Source: Chitinophagaceae bacterium
GTDB taxonomy: Bacteria; Bacteroidota; Bacteroidia; Chitinophagales; Chitinophagaceae
Reading direction: 5' to 3'
DNA length: 64,000 nucleotides
NCBI GenBank assembly: GCA_016710935.1
Contig: JADJTY010000014.1
Location: 97,501 to 161,500, forward strand
Under the pieces are notes generated by a model. The model was not told the DNA's origin, did not search any database, and saw nothing but the letters and a program-made list of their open reading frames with translations. The number at the start of each line of letters is the position of its first letter. Positions within the stretch are counted from its first letter, which is position 1. The translations under genes and the position numbers were made by a program. Of the stretch, positions 8,606 through 16,471 are shown one piece after another.

Positions 8606-8667
8606 CGCAGTCAGGCAGGGAATCCCTGTTTGCTCTGCAAAGCAGGCAAGCCGTACGTGGTACAACA
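8574..8667 (+). repeat. Broken duplicate of the tRNA-Glu 3' end
   Basis: Three blocks in order match the tRNA: 8574-8592 equals 8248-8266 (anticodon stem 3' side to T-stem), GAATCCC at about 8619-8626 equals the T-loop and T-stem, and CGTACGTGGTAC at about 8652-8663 equals the acceptor 3' side. Two hairpin-forming inserts separate the blocks: about 27 nt with CCTGCCTG/CAGGCAGG arms, and about 25 nt with TTGC/GCAA-like arms. The 5' half of the tRNA is absent, so this is not a functional tRNA. Confidence 0.85.
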
Positions 8668-8672
8668 GAAGA

Positions 8673-8706
8673 GCCTCCCGATAAATACCGGGAGGCCTTT
8701 TTTTTT
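8673..8706 (+). terminator. Terminator after the GIY-YIG gene
   Basis: GCCTCCCG (8673-8680) pairs with CGGGAGGC (8689-8696), with an 8-nt loop and a long T-run. It probably ended the ancestral second tRNA transcript and now follows the nuclease gene. Confidence 0.85.
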
Positions 8707-8724
8707 GGGTTTCATGAAATATTA

Positions 8725-9528
8725 TTACTTCTTTGCTTCCTCTTTCCTGTAGGTATAAACCCGCTTTGTGATCTTAACTGCCTTTCCTTTGTCATCATAT
8801 TCGGTACGCTGGGTCCAGTTGCCCTTGTCATCATGCGTATCATAGGTATAGTTAGTAACCTTGGTTGTGCTTGAATCTTTGGTAACGGTTGTATTGGAGA
8901 ATTCTATTTGCTCTCCCTTTTCATTATACTTTGCCGCACTGCTGGACTTTACTTTACCCACACTGTCTTTTGTGGTAAATCCCATGAAGAGGCTTTTTTC
9001 ATATTTACCCTGTCCTTCCTGCCTGAAAACACTGTCTTTATCATATTCTTTCCAGCTAAGCACCTGTCCGAATTCGTTCTGGGTGATATTCGTGTAATAG
9101 ATATCCGGTTTACCTGCAGAATCGGTTGTTTGGGCCAGTGTATACTGCCCTTTATCATCAACAGTAACTTTCATTGATCCGGAAGATTTACCATCCCTGG
9201 TATCAGTAGCTCCTGTCCATAATCCATTTTCATGCCTTGAAAAAACAGATTCGCTCTTCACAGTTCCTTTACTGTCTTTAGAGGTAAATTTAACAGCATT
9301 GCCATTTGCATCATACTGGGTAACATCAATACAACAGGAATCCATGGCACCCATTTTTCCGGTACTGTCAACCTGGTAAGGAGTATCCTCAATGGATTCA
9401 ATATCTCCTTTTAGCAGGTCATTTGCAAGATCGCTGTACTTTACTTTGCTGTCGGCTGCTTTGTCGCCTGAATTGTTACAGGAAGCGAATAAAAACAGCC
9501 CTGCCATCAGAATTACGAATCTTTTCAT
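8725..9528 (-). CDS. Lipoprotein with YD-type sequence repeats, function unknown
   Basis: 267 aa. The signal peptide ends in a lipobox (LFASC), so the mature protein should be lipid-anchored from Cys17. The rest is hydrophilic and rich in repeated YDxxGN/YNEKGE-like units (for example YDANGN, YNEKGE, DDKGN, YDDKGK). These recall the beta-strand repeats of RHS/YD or MORN-type proteins, but I cannot assign a named family. It is transcribed alone, convergent with the GIY-YIG/tRNA unit. It is probably an envelope-associated structural or binding protein. No catalytic motif is visible. Confidence 0.75.
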   Translation of the reverse strand: MKRFVILMAGLFLFASCNNSGDKAADSKVKYSDLANDLLKGDIESIEDTPYQVDSTGKMGAMDSCCIDVTQYDANGNAVKFTSKDSKGTVKSESVFSRHENGLWTGATDTRDGKSSGSMKVTVDDKGQYTLAQTTDSAGKPDIYYTNITQNEFGQVLSWKEYDKDSVFRQEGQGKYEKSLFMGFTTKDSVGKVKSSSAAKYNEKGEQIEFSNTTVTKDSSTTKVTNYTYDTHDDKGNWTQRTEYDDKGKAVKITKRVYTYRKEEAKK

Positions 9529-9637
9529 TTTGTAGTTGGTTTAAAAATTAATAAATGATGGGGTCGCATTAAAGGGTATCCACAGGATAGAAACAGCATC
9601 AATGTACAGTTTATTTATTTCAGATGCAAACAATATT

Positions 9638-9669
9638 AAAAATCCCCCGAAAATTTTCAGGGGATTTTT
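9638..9669 (-). terminator. Intrinsic terminator
   Basis: AAAAATCCCC (9638-9647) pairs with GGGGATTTTT (9660-9669) with a 12-nt loop. It lies just beyond the stop of the minus-strand lipoprotein gene at 9688. Confidence 0.8.
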
Positions 9670-9687
9670 TAATAAATTATAATTCAA

Positions 9688-10113
9688 TTATTTTTTTACA
9701 TTCATCCGCATCAGCGCCAGCATGATATCGCAATCTTTTTTATCCTTTAAAGCTGCAATCATTCTTTTTGCCGCTTCCTGATCACTTTGCATAGACGTTT
9801 TATATTTTTTATCCAGTTCTTTCAGGCAATTGCTGATGGGCGAGCCTTCTTTGGCTGTTCCCATCAGTGCTGCAGTTACTTTTTGTGCAGTTTCGGGATC
9901 AAGCTTTTGTATTTCGGCTCCAAAAGTTTCCTGCGGTTTTTCAGCAGCAGCCGCTTTCTCAAAAACGACAATGGCTTCTTTAGGTAAGGAATCTTTAAGC
10001 ATGTTAAAACAGCCACACATATCTGTGGCAATTTCGGCATCGGAGCCACCTGATTTGCATGACCCAATAAATAATGCTGCTGTAATGAGCATAAACAAAC
10101 ATGTTCTTTTCAT
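9688..10113 (-). CDS. Small lipoprotein, function unknown
   Basis: 141 aa. It has a lipobox (FIGSC) and then a helical, Ala/Lys/Glu-rich body. Cysteine pairs MCGC, near the mature N-terminus, and two further cysteines, in SNC and DCD, could form disulphides in the periplasm. It lies 23 bp after the secreted protein gene ending at 10137 and on the same strand, so the two may be co-transcribed. The GGTTTAAAAATTA stretch before it also occurs before the 8725-9528 lipoprotein. I do not recognise the family. Confidence 0.7.
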   Translation of the reverse strand: MKRTCLFMLITAALFIGSCKSGGSDAEIATDMCGCFNMLKDSLPKEAIVVFEKAAAAEKPQETFGAEIQKLDPETAQKVTAALMGTAKEGSPISNCLKELDKKYKTSMQSDQEAAKRMIAALKDKKDCDIMLALMRMNVKK

Positions 10114-10136
10114 AAAAGTGTATTTTGGTTTAAAAA

Positions 10137-11738
10137 TTATTTTACTTTATCGCAGCCTATTTCCCGTTTACCACCATAGCTGTTATATTTTGCAGTGCCT
10201 TCATAATTACCGCCACCAACATAATCCTGCCGAAAAGTGAATTCCTGTGTAAAGCAGGTTCCATCGGCGTTTTTACAGGTACCCACAACACCAATATAGC
10301 GGTACAATATTGCACCCGTAAGTTCATTCTTTTTTATTGACCAGGCAGATGAGGTTATGATGGCTTTGTTGAATTTTTCGTTCCATCCGGGCAGTTTTTC
10401 CATTACTGAAAGCATTTGCCTTTCCAGGGCCGGATTGCTCATACCGGCTTTGGGTAACTGCCGGCTTCCCATAAGCTCGTTGTGCAGTTTTGTTGCCAGT
10501 GTTTTTATGGCGGTGGAGCCGCCACCAAGGTCTAACGAGAATTTACTTTTTACATCCCTGATCTTGCTGGTAGGAAAAATCAACTCGCAGGTAATTTCAT
10601 GACTTACATCGCCACTGCGGGCCAGCTCATCCATTAAATAAGACAGGGTCCAGTTTTCTTCTGCCAGATAAGGTGCGTAATTGTCCTTTAGCCATTGTGC
10701 ATCGGGTAATAATGCAAACTGAATGTATGATTTACCCTGTACAGCTACCGGCAGTTCAATGTACGACAGATCGCCACCCCAGATGGCTGTTGCTCCATCT
10801 ACTCTAATCCTTACACGCAAATCGGTATTACCATTCATAGCATCTTTGGCATTAATGCCCAGGTATGCTGTGCCATAAATATAGTCGCCGGTTTTAAAAT
10901 CCTTTTTTATTACTGAAGACATCTCACTTTCTTTTCCAATCACCAGTGGTTTTGTGCTCCACACGATACTGTTCAGGTGTTCTTTGTGAAAATCGCTGGT
11001 ATAAAACTTTGCGGCTTCGCCTGCTGCACTACCCAATAGTTTATTCACTTCATCCAGTTTTTGTTTAAAGGGTGTGTTGTTTGGCGATAATATCAATATC
11101 GCTTCGCATTCATATTTTACATGTTGCAATAAATCTATTTTCTGTTGCGGATTTGCAGCGTTTCTGCTGTCGGTCATTGCTTTTACCACCACCCATTTCA
11201 TCCGCTCGGACCTTTCTACATAATTGTCATAATCCGCTAGCATTGCATCTATAAGAGCCGGATAACTTTTAGGTGCAATTTCACCCAAAGCCTTTTTTCT
11301 TTCCTGGTATTCGGGAAGGTTTAATTCCTGCACGCGGTCGTAATAGTTTTTACCGGTAACGCCGGGCTGAATGTCACGGCCGGTGGAATAAACCGATACC
11401 ATTTTTGCCCATAGGTTTTTATAATAAAGCCTTTCGTCATCTGCTTTTGAATCCGCACTTTTTTTATCTCCCTGTTCCTTTTCTGCTTTTTCTTTCCAGG
11501 GTTTTACGGCTGCTTCCATTTCGGCCGTATTATAGTTCTTATCCGTTTCCTTAACCGACTTAATGGCCCTTTCAGCATTGTTAATGGTAGATGGCGTTCC
11601 GGTTCCTGCTTTTAACTTATCGATGTGGTTCCAGAAAGATTTTACATAAATTTTTGCAGGGCCTGTGTAGCCGGGGTCTTGTGCTGTTGCATGTATCAAC
11701 ATAAAAAAACAACAAAGGGTGATGATCATTCTTTTCAT
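10137..11738 (-). CDS. Secreted protein of unknown function
   Basis: 533 aa from the ATG at 11738. The open frame extends 30 codons further up to a TTG, but that stretch lacks signal-peptide character and is made of the duplicated hairpin DNA, so the internal ATG followed by a clean signal peptide (ending HATAQ) is preferred. The first ~200 mature residues are charged and helical (EKAEKEQGDKKSADSK). The C-terminal half is mixed beta with a cysteine pair near the end (GTCKNADGTCF) and a final cysteine in IGCDKVK. No T9SS tail and no enzyme motif is visible. It is probably periplasmic or surface-exposed. Family not recognised. Confidence 0.7.
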   Translation of the reverse strand: MKRMIITLCCFFMLIHATAQDPGYTGPAKIYVKSFWNHIDKLKAGTGTPSTINNAERAIKSVKETDKNYNTAEMEAAVKPWKEKAEKEQGDKKSADSKADDERLYYKNLWAKMVSVYSTGRDIQPGVTGKNYYDRVQELNLPEYQERKKALGEIAPKSYPALIDAMLADYDNYVERSERMKWVVVKAMTDSRNAANPQQKIDLLQHVKYECEAILILSPNNTPFKQKLDEVNKLLGSAAGEAAKFYTSDFHKEHLNSIVWSTKPLVIGKESEMSSVIKKDFKTGDYIYGTAYLGINAKDAMNGNTDLRVRIRVDGATAIWGGDLSYIELPVAVQGKSYIQFALLPDAQWLKDNYAPYLAEENWTLSYLMDELARSGDVSHEITCELIFPTSKIRDVKSKFSLDLGGGSTAIKTLATKLHNELMGSRQLPKAGMSNPALERQMLSVMEKLPGWNEKFNKAIITSSAWSIKKNELTGAILYRYIGVVGTCKNADGTCFTQEFTFRQDYVGGGNYEGTAKYNSYGGKREIGCDKVK

Positions 11739-11789
11739 ATGATTTGGTTTTGGTTTATAAGCTTTAAAGATTTTTTTTAAAATCTGAAA

Positions 11790-11931
11790 ATGGCTTACCT
11801 CTACAGGCAAGCCATTGATCAGGTTCATTGTTCGTATGTTAGTTTTAGCATACCCTTTTTTAAGGCTGATTATGGCTTACCTTATGCAGGTAAGCCATCA
11901 TCAGTTTCATTATTCTTTTATCAGTTTCAGC
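11790..11931 (-). repeat. Tandem duplication of a protease 3' end plus its hairpin
   Basis: Two copies with an 82-bp period are present. Copy 2 (11872-11931) holds the last codons of the M4 protease (MLKLIKE, stop) and an 11-bp perfect hairpin (11872-11882 with 11888-11898). Copy 1 (11790-11851) keeps the hairpin with one mismatch and a decayed version of the same codons (MLKLTYEQ). Copy 1 overlaps the upstream, probably untranslated, extension of the next gene. Confidence 0.75.
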
Positions 11932-14900
11932 ATTTGGGTTTTACCACTTTTATCTGTAAGACGCAGCAGGTATAAGCCTGCAGGCATCATCGTAATATCA
12001 AGCTGTAAGATCTTTGCTGAAACAACCTTTGCACTTTTAACTGCATGGCCATTAGTACTGAATATATCATATTGTACGGGGATGAACCCGCCGTTAAAAG
12101 TAACATTATAAATACCGGTTGAAGGATTGGGGCCAACTGTTATACCGGGATTGATCATTACATTTTCCGTTGGTGTTTTTACTCCAGATACTGTTATTGG
12201 ATTTTCGCCAAAACCCTGGAAAGCTGATGTGGTAAGGTTTACCGTATAATCTTCGGCTTCGCCAACAAAACCCTGTAAACACGGGCCGGGGGCTCCATCA
12301 GTATTCTTACGCATAACCACCCTCATACCAGTAATACCCGGTGTGGCTGTTGCAGGAATATTGAAAGTGAAATTGTAGGTGCCGGCGGTATTTATTAATG
12401 CAGCGCCAAATACCCTTTCGTTCGATTCGTTGAAGCTACCATTACGGTTAAAATCGATATACACATTGTAATTGTTACTGGCGGTAGCGCCTGCAAAACC
12501 AGCACTTATTTGTCCTGCATTGCCAGTTGAGCCAATTACAAGATTGGTTGATAAGCCGGTGTTTACATACCCACCTGCATCTGCACCGGAAATACGGTTG
12601 ATGGTACCAACCTTAAACAGATCGATCCACTGCGCTGTATTATTGGCACTGGTTGCGCAGTTTAAAGTTGTAAATGAAACAACCGGAGAATAGGCAGTAA
12701 ATGTGGAGCCACATTTGGTGCTTATTTTAACCTCGTAAACGGTGTACATTGAAAGGTTGCTTAACGTACGGAAGTTTGTATTTATATTAGAAACTGTTGT
12801 CCAGCTGCCTGCGGTAGATTTCTTGTACTGCAACCTGTATGAATTGGCACCACCAACTGCATTCCATTCCATTAATGCATTTGTATTGGTAATATAGTTT
12901 GCCACTAAACCGGTGGGCACTACACATGAACCAGTAGAGGTTGTGAATTGTGCTGTTGCATAACCACTTGTATTCAAACTGCAATTTGTCATCACTCTCC
13001 AATCGTACAATGTTGAAGCAGTTAAGCCGGTAATTACACGATTTGTTGCTGTTGTATTAACTGCAGTTGACCAGGTGCTGCTGCTGGCTGCTTTGTATTG
13101 TACACTATAACTTACTGCACCACTTACAGCAGCCCAGTTTACTGTGGCCTGAGTAGCAGCAACGGGATTTGTGTTTAATCCGGTTGGTACATTGCATGGA
13201 GGTGTAATGGTTGTAAACTGTGCGCCAACAAAACTGCTTGCATTTGCATTGCAATTTGTCATCACCTGCCAGTCGTACAATGTGGAAGCACTAAGGCCTG
13301 TAAGTATAAGGTTTGTTGTACTGCTGTTGATGGATGAAGACCAGGTACTACTGTTTGAAGGCTTGTATTGCACACTATAATTTACTGCGCCACTAACTGC
13401 TGCCCAGTTTACTGTTGCCTGCGAAGCTGTGATGCCCGAACTACTTAAAGCTGTTGGTACATTGCATGGAGCTGAAAGCGTTGTAAACACATCAAACACA
13501 TCGGTACTATTCAAAGCACTGCATAGTTTTCTTACACGCCATTGATATTGTGTGCCGGAAGCTAATCCTAAAACATTGATTGCACTGGCATTGGTATTGC
13601 CAACATTTGTCCATGCATTGTTGGTATTGGCCAACCGGTAAGCAACTGAAAAAGTTGTGTTGCCATTATTTACGGCTGCCGGCACCCAGTTTAAAGTAGC
13701 GCTGGTGGTTGTAATATTTGTTGCTGATAAACTACCCGGAGCCGAGCAAGGGGTAGTAAATAAAAATGTACTGCTGGGTATGCTGTAACCAGTGCTGCAA
13801 TGAGTAATTACACGAAACTGGAAATTACCACCCTGCATAAGGTTTGCAAGATCATACGAATTGGTTACGGTAACATCATCAAATGCACCCCATCCTCCGC
13901 CGGCCCAATCCAGTTGAAACGTATAATCAATAGCGCCCGGCACGGCGTCCCAGGTAAATGTAGAGATGTTATTATTGTATGAGAACGCCAGATTCGTTGG
14001 CGCATCGCAAGGTGTAAGGGTGGTTGTAAACTGGAATTGATTATACCCGCTGCCGCCAAAATAGCAATTGGTCTTTATTCTGCAATCATAGGTGGTGGGG
14101 CTTGTAAGCCCGGTTATTGTTAATGTGGTTGAAGTGGTATTACCTGCGGCGATCCAGATATTATCTGCCGGTAGTTTATATTCAACATCATAACTCACCG
14201 CATAATTGGCAGGGTTCCAGTTTAATATTGCATTGTTGGTTCCTGTAACCGCCATAATTCCACCAGGGGCATTGCAAATGGGCGCAGCAGTAGTGAACTG
14301 TGCATTGGTATATGTGGCATTGCAGCTTGACCTTACCCTGAAATCATAAAGCGTGGAAGCATCTAAATAACTAAGGTCCATACTATCAGCAGTTGTTGTA
14401 TACACTGTAGACCAGTAAGCAGAAGAATTGGGTTTGAGCTGTACATTGTAATATGCTGCACCGCTTTCCAGATTCCATTTTAGTGTTGCACTTATGTCGA
14501 GGATCGATACAGCAGTTAACCCGCTTGTTGCATTACAGGTAGAAGCATACAATCCAACTGCGGCCCATGCATTAGCAGTTTGAATGGCTTCATTACTTCC
14601 AATGCCAAACAGGTCTTCTGCAGCCTGTATCCCTAAGATCCTGGCATCATAATATTCCGAAGTAGAGATCAGGTAAAAAGTATTCAAACGGTACGCAATG
14701 GCCGCTGCTTTATCCATACCAATACCACTAACATTAAATGAAAAACTGTGATCATTAACTCCACTGCCGCCCACGGTCAATAAATAAAACCAATGATTTA
14801 GCACACCGCTGTTATAATGCACACCGCCGTTATCGCCACCGCCCGTGTACCAATATGTTCCTCCATAAGTATCAGGATGATTAAAGGCATTGGGGTTACT

Positions 14901-15275
14901 CATATTGCGGATAGTAAAGAAATCTCCCCCAATAAGCCAGTCAGTATTTCCGGGCCTTGCAAATGCTTCTATGGCGGTACCAAAAATATCGCTGAAACCT
15001 TCGTTCATGGCACCGCTTTCGTAGGAGTAAACAAGGTTTGAAGTTCTTTCAGTTATACCATGGGTAATTTCGTGCCCGCAAACATCCAGAGAAGTTAAAG
15101 GCTTATTACCATGTGCGCCATCACCATCGCCGTAAGTCATCCTGTTACCATCCCAGAAAGCATTAAAATAACCAACAGAATAATGCAGGTAACTGTTCAA
15201 TGCCATGCCTGCATTATCAATGCTGTTGCGATTGTATTTCTGAAAAAGTAGTCGTATGTTTTTTCTGTGGCCCAA
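11910..15275 (-). CDS. M4 metalloprotease, C-terminal part: catalytic domain, seven FN3, GEVED-like domain, T9SS tail
   Basis: This is the downstream part of a thermolysin-like protease whose first part lies at 15197-16174 in another frame. The true reading resumes around 15243. It holds the M4 active site, HEITH at 15060-15074, followed about 20 residues later by the zinc-binding Glu in NEGFSDIFG. After the catalytic domain come seven fibronectin type III domains, each opening with a Cys-x-x-P motif (CNAP, CDAP, CSAP, CNVP, CVVP). A GEVED-like domain follows (YIDFNRNGSF ... GEAEDYTV), then a C-terminal T9SS sorting domain (GPNPSTGIYNV ... GLYLLRLTDKSG). The architecture predicts secretion across the outer membrane and binding of polymeric substrate through the FN3 array. 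The ATG implied by this frame alone (15275) is an artefact of the frameshift. Confidence 0.88.
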   Translation of the reverse strand: MGHRKNIRLLFQKYNRNSIDNAGMALNSYLHYSVGYFNAFWDGNRMTYGDGDGAHGNKPLTSLDVCGHEITHGITERTSNLVYSYESGAMNEGFSDIFGTAIEAFARPGNTDWLIGGDFFTIRNMSNPNAFNHPDTYGGTYWYTGGGDNGGVHYNSGVLNHWFYLLTVGGSGVNDHSFSFNVSGIGMDKAAAIAYRLNTFYLISTSEYYDARILGIQAAEDLFGIGSNEAIQTANAWAAVGLYASTCNATSGLTAVSILDISATLKWNLESGAAYYNVQLKPNSSAYWSTVYTTTADSMDLSYLDASTLYDFRVRSSCNATYTNAQFTTAAPICNAPGGIMAVTGTNNAILNWNPANYAVSYDVEYKLPADNIWIAAGNTTSTTLTITGLTSPTTYDCRIKTNCYFGGSGYNQFQFTTTLTPCDAPTNLAFSYNNNISTFTWDAVPGAIDYTFQLDWAGGGWGAFDDVTVTNSYDLANLMQGGNFQFRVITHCSTGYSIPSSTFLFTTPCSAPGSLSATNITTTSATLNWVPAAVNNGNTTFSVAYRLANTNNAWTNVGNTNASAINVLGLASGTQYQWRVRKLCSALNSTDVFDVFTTLSAPCNVPTALSSSGITASQATVNWAAVSGAVNYSVQYKPSNSSTWSSSINSSTTNLILTGLSASTLYDWQVMTNCNANASSFVGAQFTTITPPCNVPTGLNTNPVAATQATVNWAAVSGAVSYSVQYKAASSSTWSTAVNTTATNRVITGLTASTLYDWRVMTNCSLNTSGYATAQFTTSTGSCVVPTGLVANYITNTNALMEWNAVGGANSYRLQYKKSTAGSWTTVSNINTNFRTLSNLSMYTVYEVKISTKCGSTFTAYSPVVSFTTLNCATSANNTAQWIDLFKVGTINRISGADAGGYVNTGLSTNLVIGSTGNAGQISAGFAGATASNNYNVYIDFNRNGSFNESNERVFGAALINTAGTYNFTFNIPATATPGITGMRVVMRKNTDGAPGPCLQGFVGEAEDYTVNLTTSAFQGFGENPITVSGVKTPTENVMINPGITVGPNPSTGIYNVTFNGGFIPVQYDIFSTNGHAVKSAKVVSAKILQLDITMMPAGLYLLRLTDKSGKTQMLKLIKE
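12925..13464 (-). repeat. Two near-identical FN3-coding units of 270 bp
   Basis: FN3 domains 5 and 6 of the M4 protease (13195-13464 and 12925-13194) share long identical DNA stretches. Examples are the segment coding ATVNWAAVSGAV and the segment coding ASTLYDW. Their boundaries are exactly 270 bp apart (90 codons). The other FN3 units have diverged, so this pair looks like the newest duplication. Confidence 0.8.
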
Positions 15276-16174
15276 TGTGCATCTGTTGCATATTCATCTT
15301 TAGCCACATTTACATTGTTCCAGTTGTTATCTGCATCTGTAAAATCAACTGCCGCTCCATAATTGGTTCCGGTTTGTAGGTTGTAAGTGTTGATACCGTT
15401 GCCCCTCCCGGTTTCACGAAGGCGGTAAGTAGCTCCTGTGTAATCTGTGGTGATGGTTTGCGTACCGCTGAATGCAGTTTGGGCTGTACCAGTTGCATTT
15501 GTTTCATGTATCAATTCACGCTTGCCTAAAATCTTTCCATTGATGGCATCAACAAAAACAAGTTGACGGCTTAAAGGTTGCTGTGCGTAAATATCAAATT
15601 TGTAAGCCAGTCTTAAGGCAGCCGGTGTTACATCTCTTTCACCACTGTAATAAACCAGTTTGCCTTTCGGATAAAATGTTGCAGCAGCATTATTTTGTTC
15701 TCTTTTAATAAAAGTTTCCTCTGCAGGTATCTGCCACTTGTATGTTTGTGCGCCAATATTTTCCAGTGCCTTATTCAAGGCATTGCCTTCTGCTAAGGAA
15801 GCTCTTGACTGCAGGTTAGCTGGAAAATCTTTTATCCATTTTCCATTCTGACTGCTTATTTTGCCATTTACTACATGCACAACCATATCGGCATTCTCAA
15901 TGGCAATGCCATTTACTGATTGCTGGTAGCGGTAATGCGCCATGCCTTTTGCATCTGTTTCACTATTTTTTACAATGGCACTTGTAACAGTGGCTTGTTT
16001 ACCGGCAGCATCCAATATTGCAATGTTTGATTTGTTGAAAGCGGGTGCACTTTTATCATACTTGATAAATGCAGGCCACATTCCCGGATTACCTTTTTGT
16101 ATTTGCTGTGCCTTTAAAGCCAGCGAAAAAAACAGTAGGGCCGATGTGAGTGTAAGGGTAAATAATTTTTTCAT
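15197..16174 (-). CDS. M4 metalloprotease, N-terminal part: signal, propeptide, start of catalytic domain
   Basis: 325 aa. A signal peptide (ending LALKAQ) leads an FTP/PepSY-type propeptide (HYRYQQSVNGIAIENADMVV and VVNGKISSQNGKW are typical), followed by the beginning of the M4 catalytic domain up to EYATDAHWATEKTYDYFF. After that the frame shifts, and the last ~14 residues (RNTIATALIMQAWH) are out-of-frame translation. Adding one base to the five-T run (five A on the plus strand, 15243-15247) would restore FFQKYNRNS and join this part to the 11910-15275 frame, giving an intact protein of about 1421 aa. Either the gene is a recent pseudogene or the base was lost in sequencing or assembly. 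Confidence 0.88.
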   Translation of the reverse strand: MKKLFTLTLTSALLFFSLALKAQQIQKGNPGMWPAFIKYDKSAPAFNKSNIAILDAAGKQATVTSAIVKNSETDAKGMAHYRYQQSVNGIAIENADMVVHVVNGKISSQNGKWIKDFPANLQSRASLAEGNALNKALENIGAQTYKWQIPAEETFIKREQNNAAATFYPKGKLVYYSGERDVTPAALRLAYKFDIYAQQPLSRQLVFVDAINGKILGKRELIHETNATGTAQTAFSGTQTITTDYTGATYRLRETGRGNGINTYNLQTGTNYGAAVDFTDADNNWNNVNVAKDEYATDAHWATEKTYDYFFRNTIATALIMQAWH

Positions 16175-16342
16175 TTGCGTAGTTTAAAAGTTTTCAAAAA
16201 AAGATCTGGCTTTAAGCGGATATTGAAAAACTTGCTGAAGCAGGGTAAAAAGTTCTACCCAAAACAAATGTATACATTGATTTACGCTGCTAAAGCTGCA
16301 ATTAGCCAAGTGATGGTTTGGATGAGTGAAGTGGATAATACA

Positions 16343-16396
16343 AACCCCCTCTGAACTTCGTTCGTTCCCTTAGCAGGGAACCTAAAGGGGGAACTT
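16343..16396 (+). repeat. C-rich intergenic palindromic repeat, copy B
   Basis: AACCCCCT ... TTCCC..GGGAA ... AAGGGGGAACT forms nested inverted repeats in the 297 bp gap between the M4 protease start and the LytTR regulator stop. It shares the ends AACCCCCT and AGGGGGAACT with the composite elements at 31911 and 37681. The rest of this gap holds no gene that I can support. Confidence 0.65.
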
Positions 16397-16471
16397 TGGA
16401 GCAAATTGGAGCAAGAAGTATTCTACAAAATTGAAAATAATATAGTAGTAAACAAAAGTTTCGAACAATGA

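Noticed and set aside
11739..11828. N-terminal extension of the 10137-11738 gene up to a TTG
   Set aside because: The stretch is the decayed repeat of the M4 gene end and its hairpin; a normal ATG with a signal peptide follows it.
12925..13464. Regular direct repeats that could suggest a CRISPR or satellite array
   Set aside because: The 270-bp period is in frame and encodes FN3 domains; there are no short identical repeats with unique spacers.
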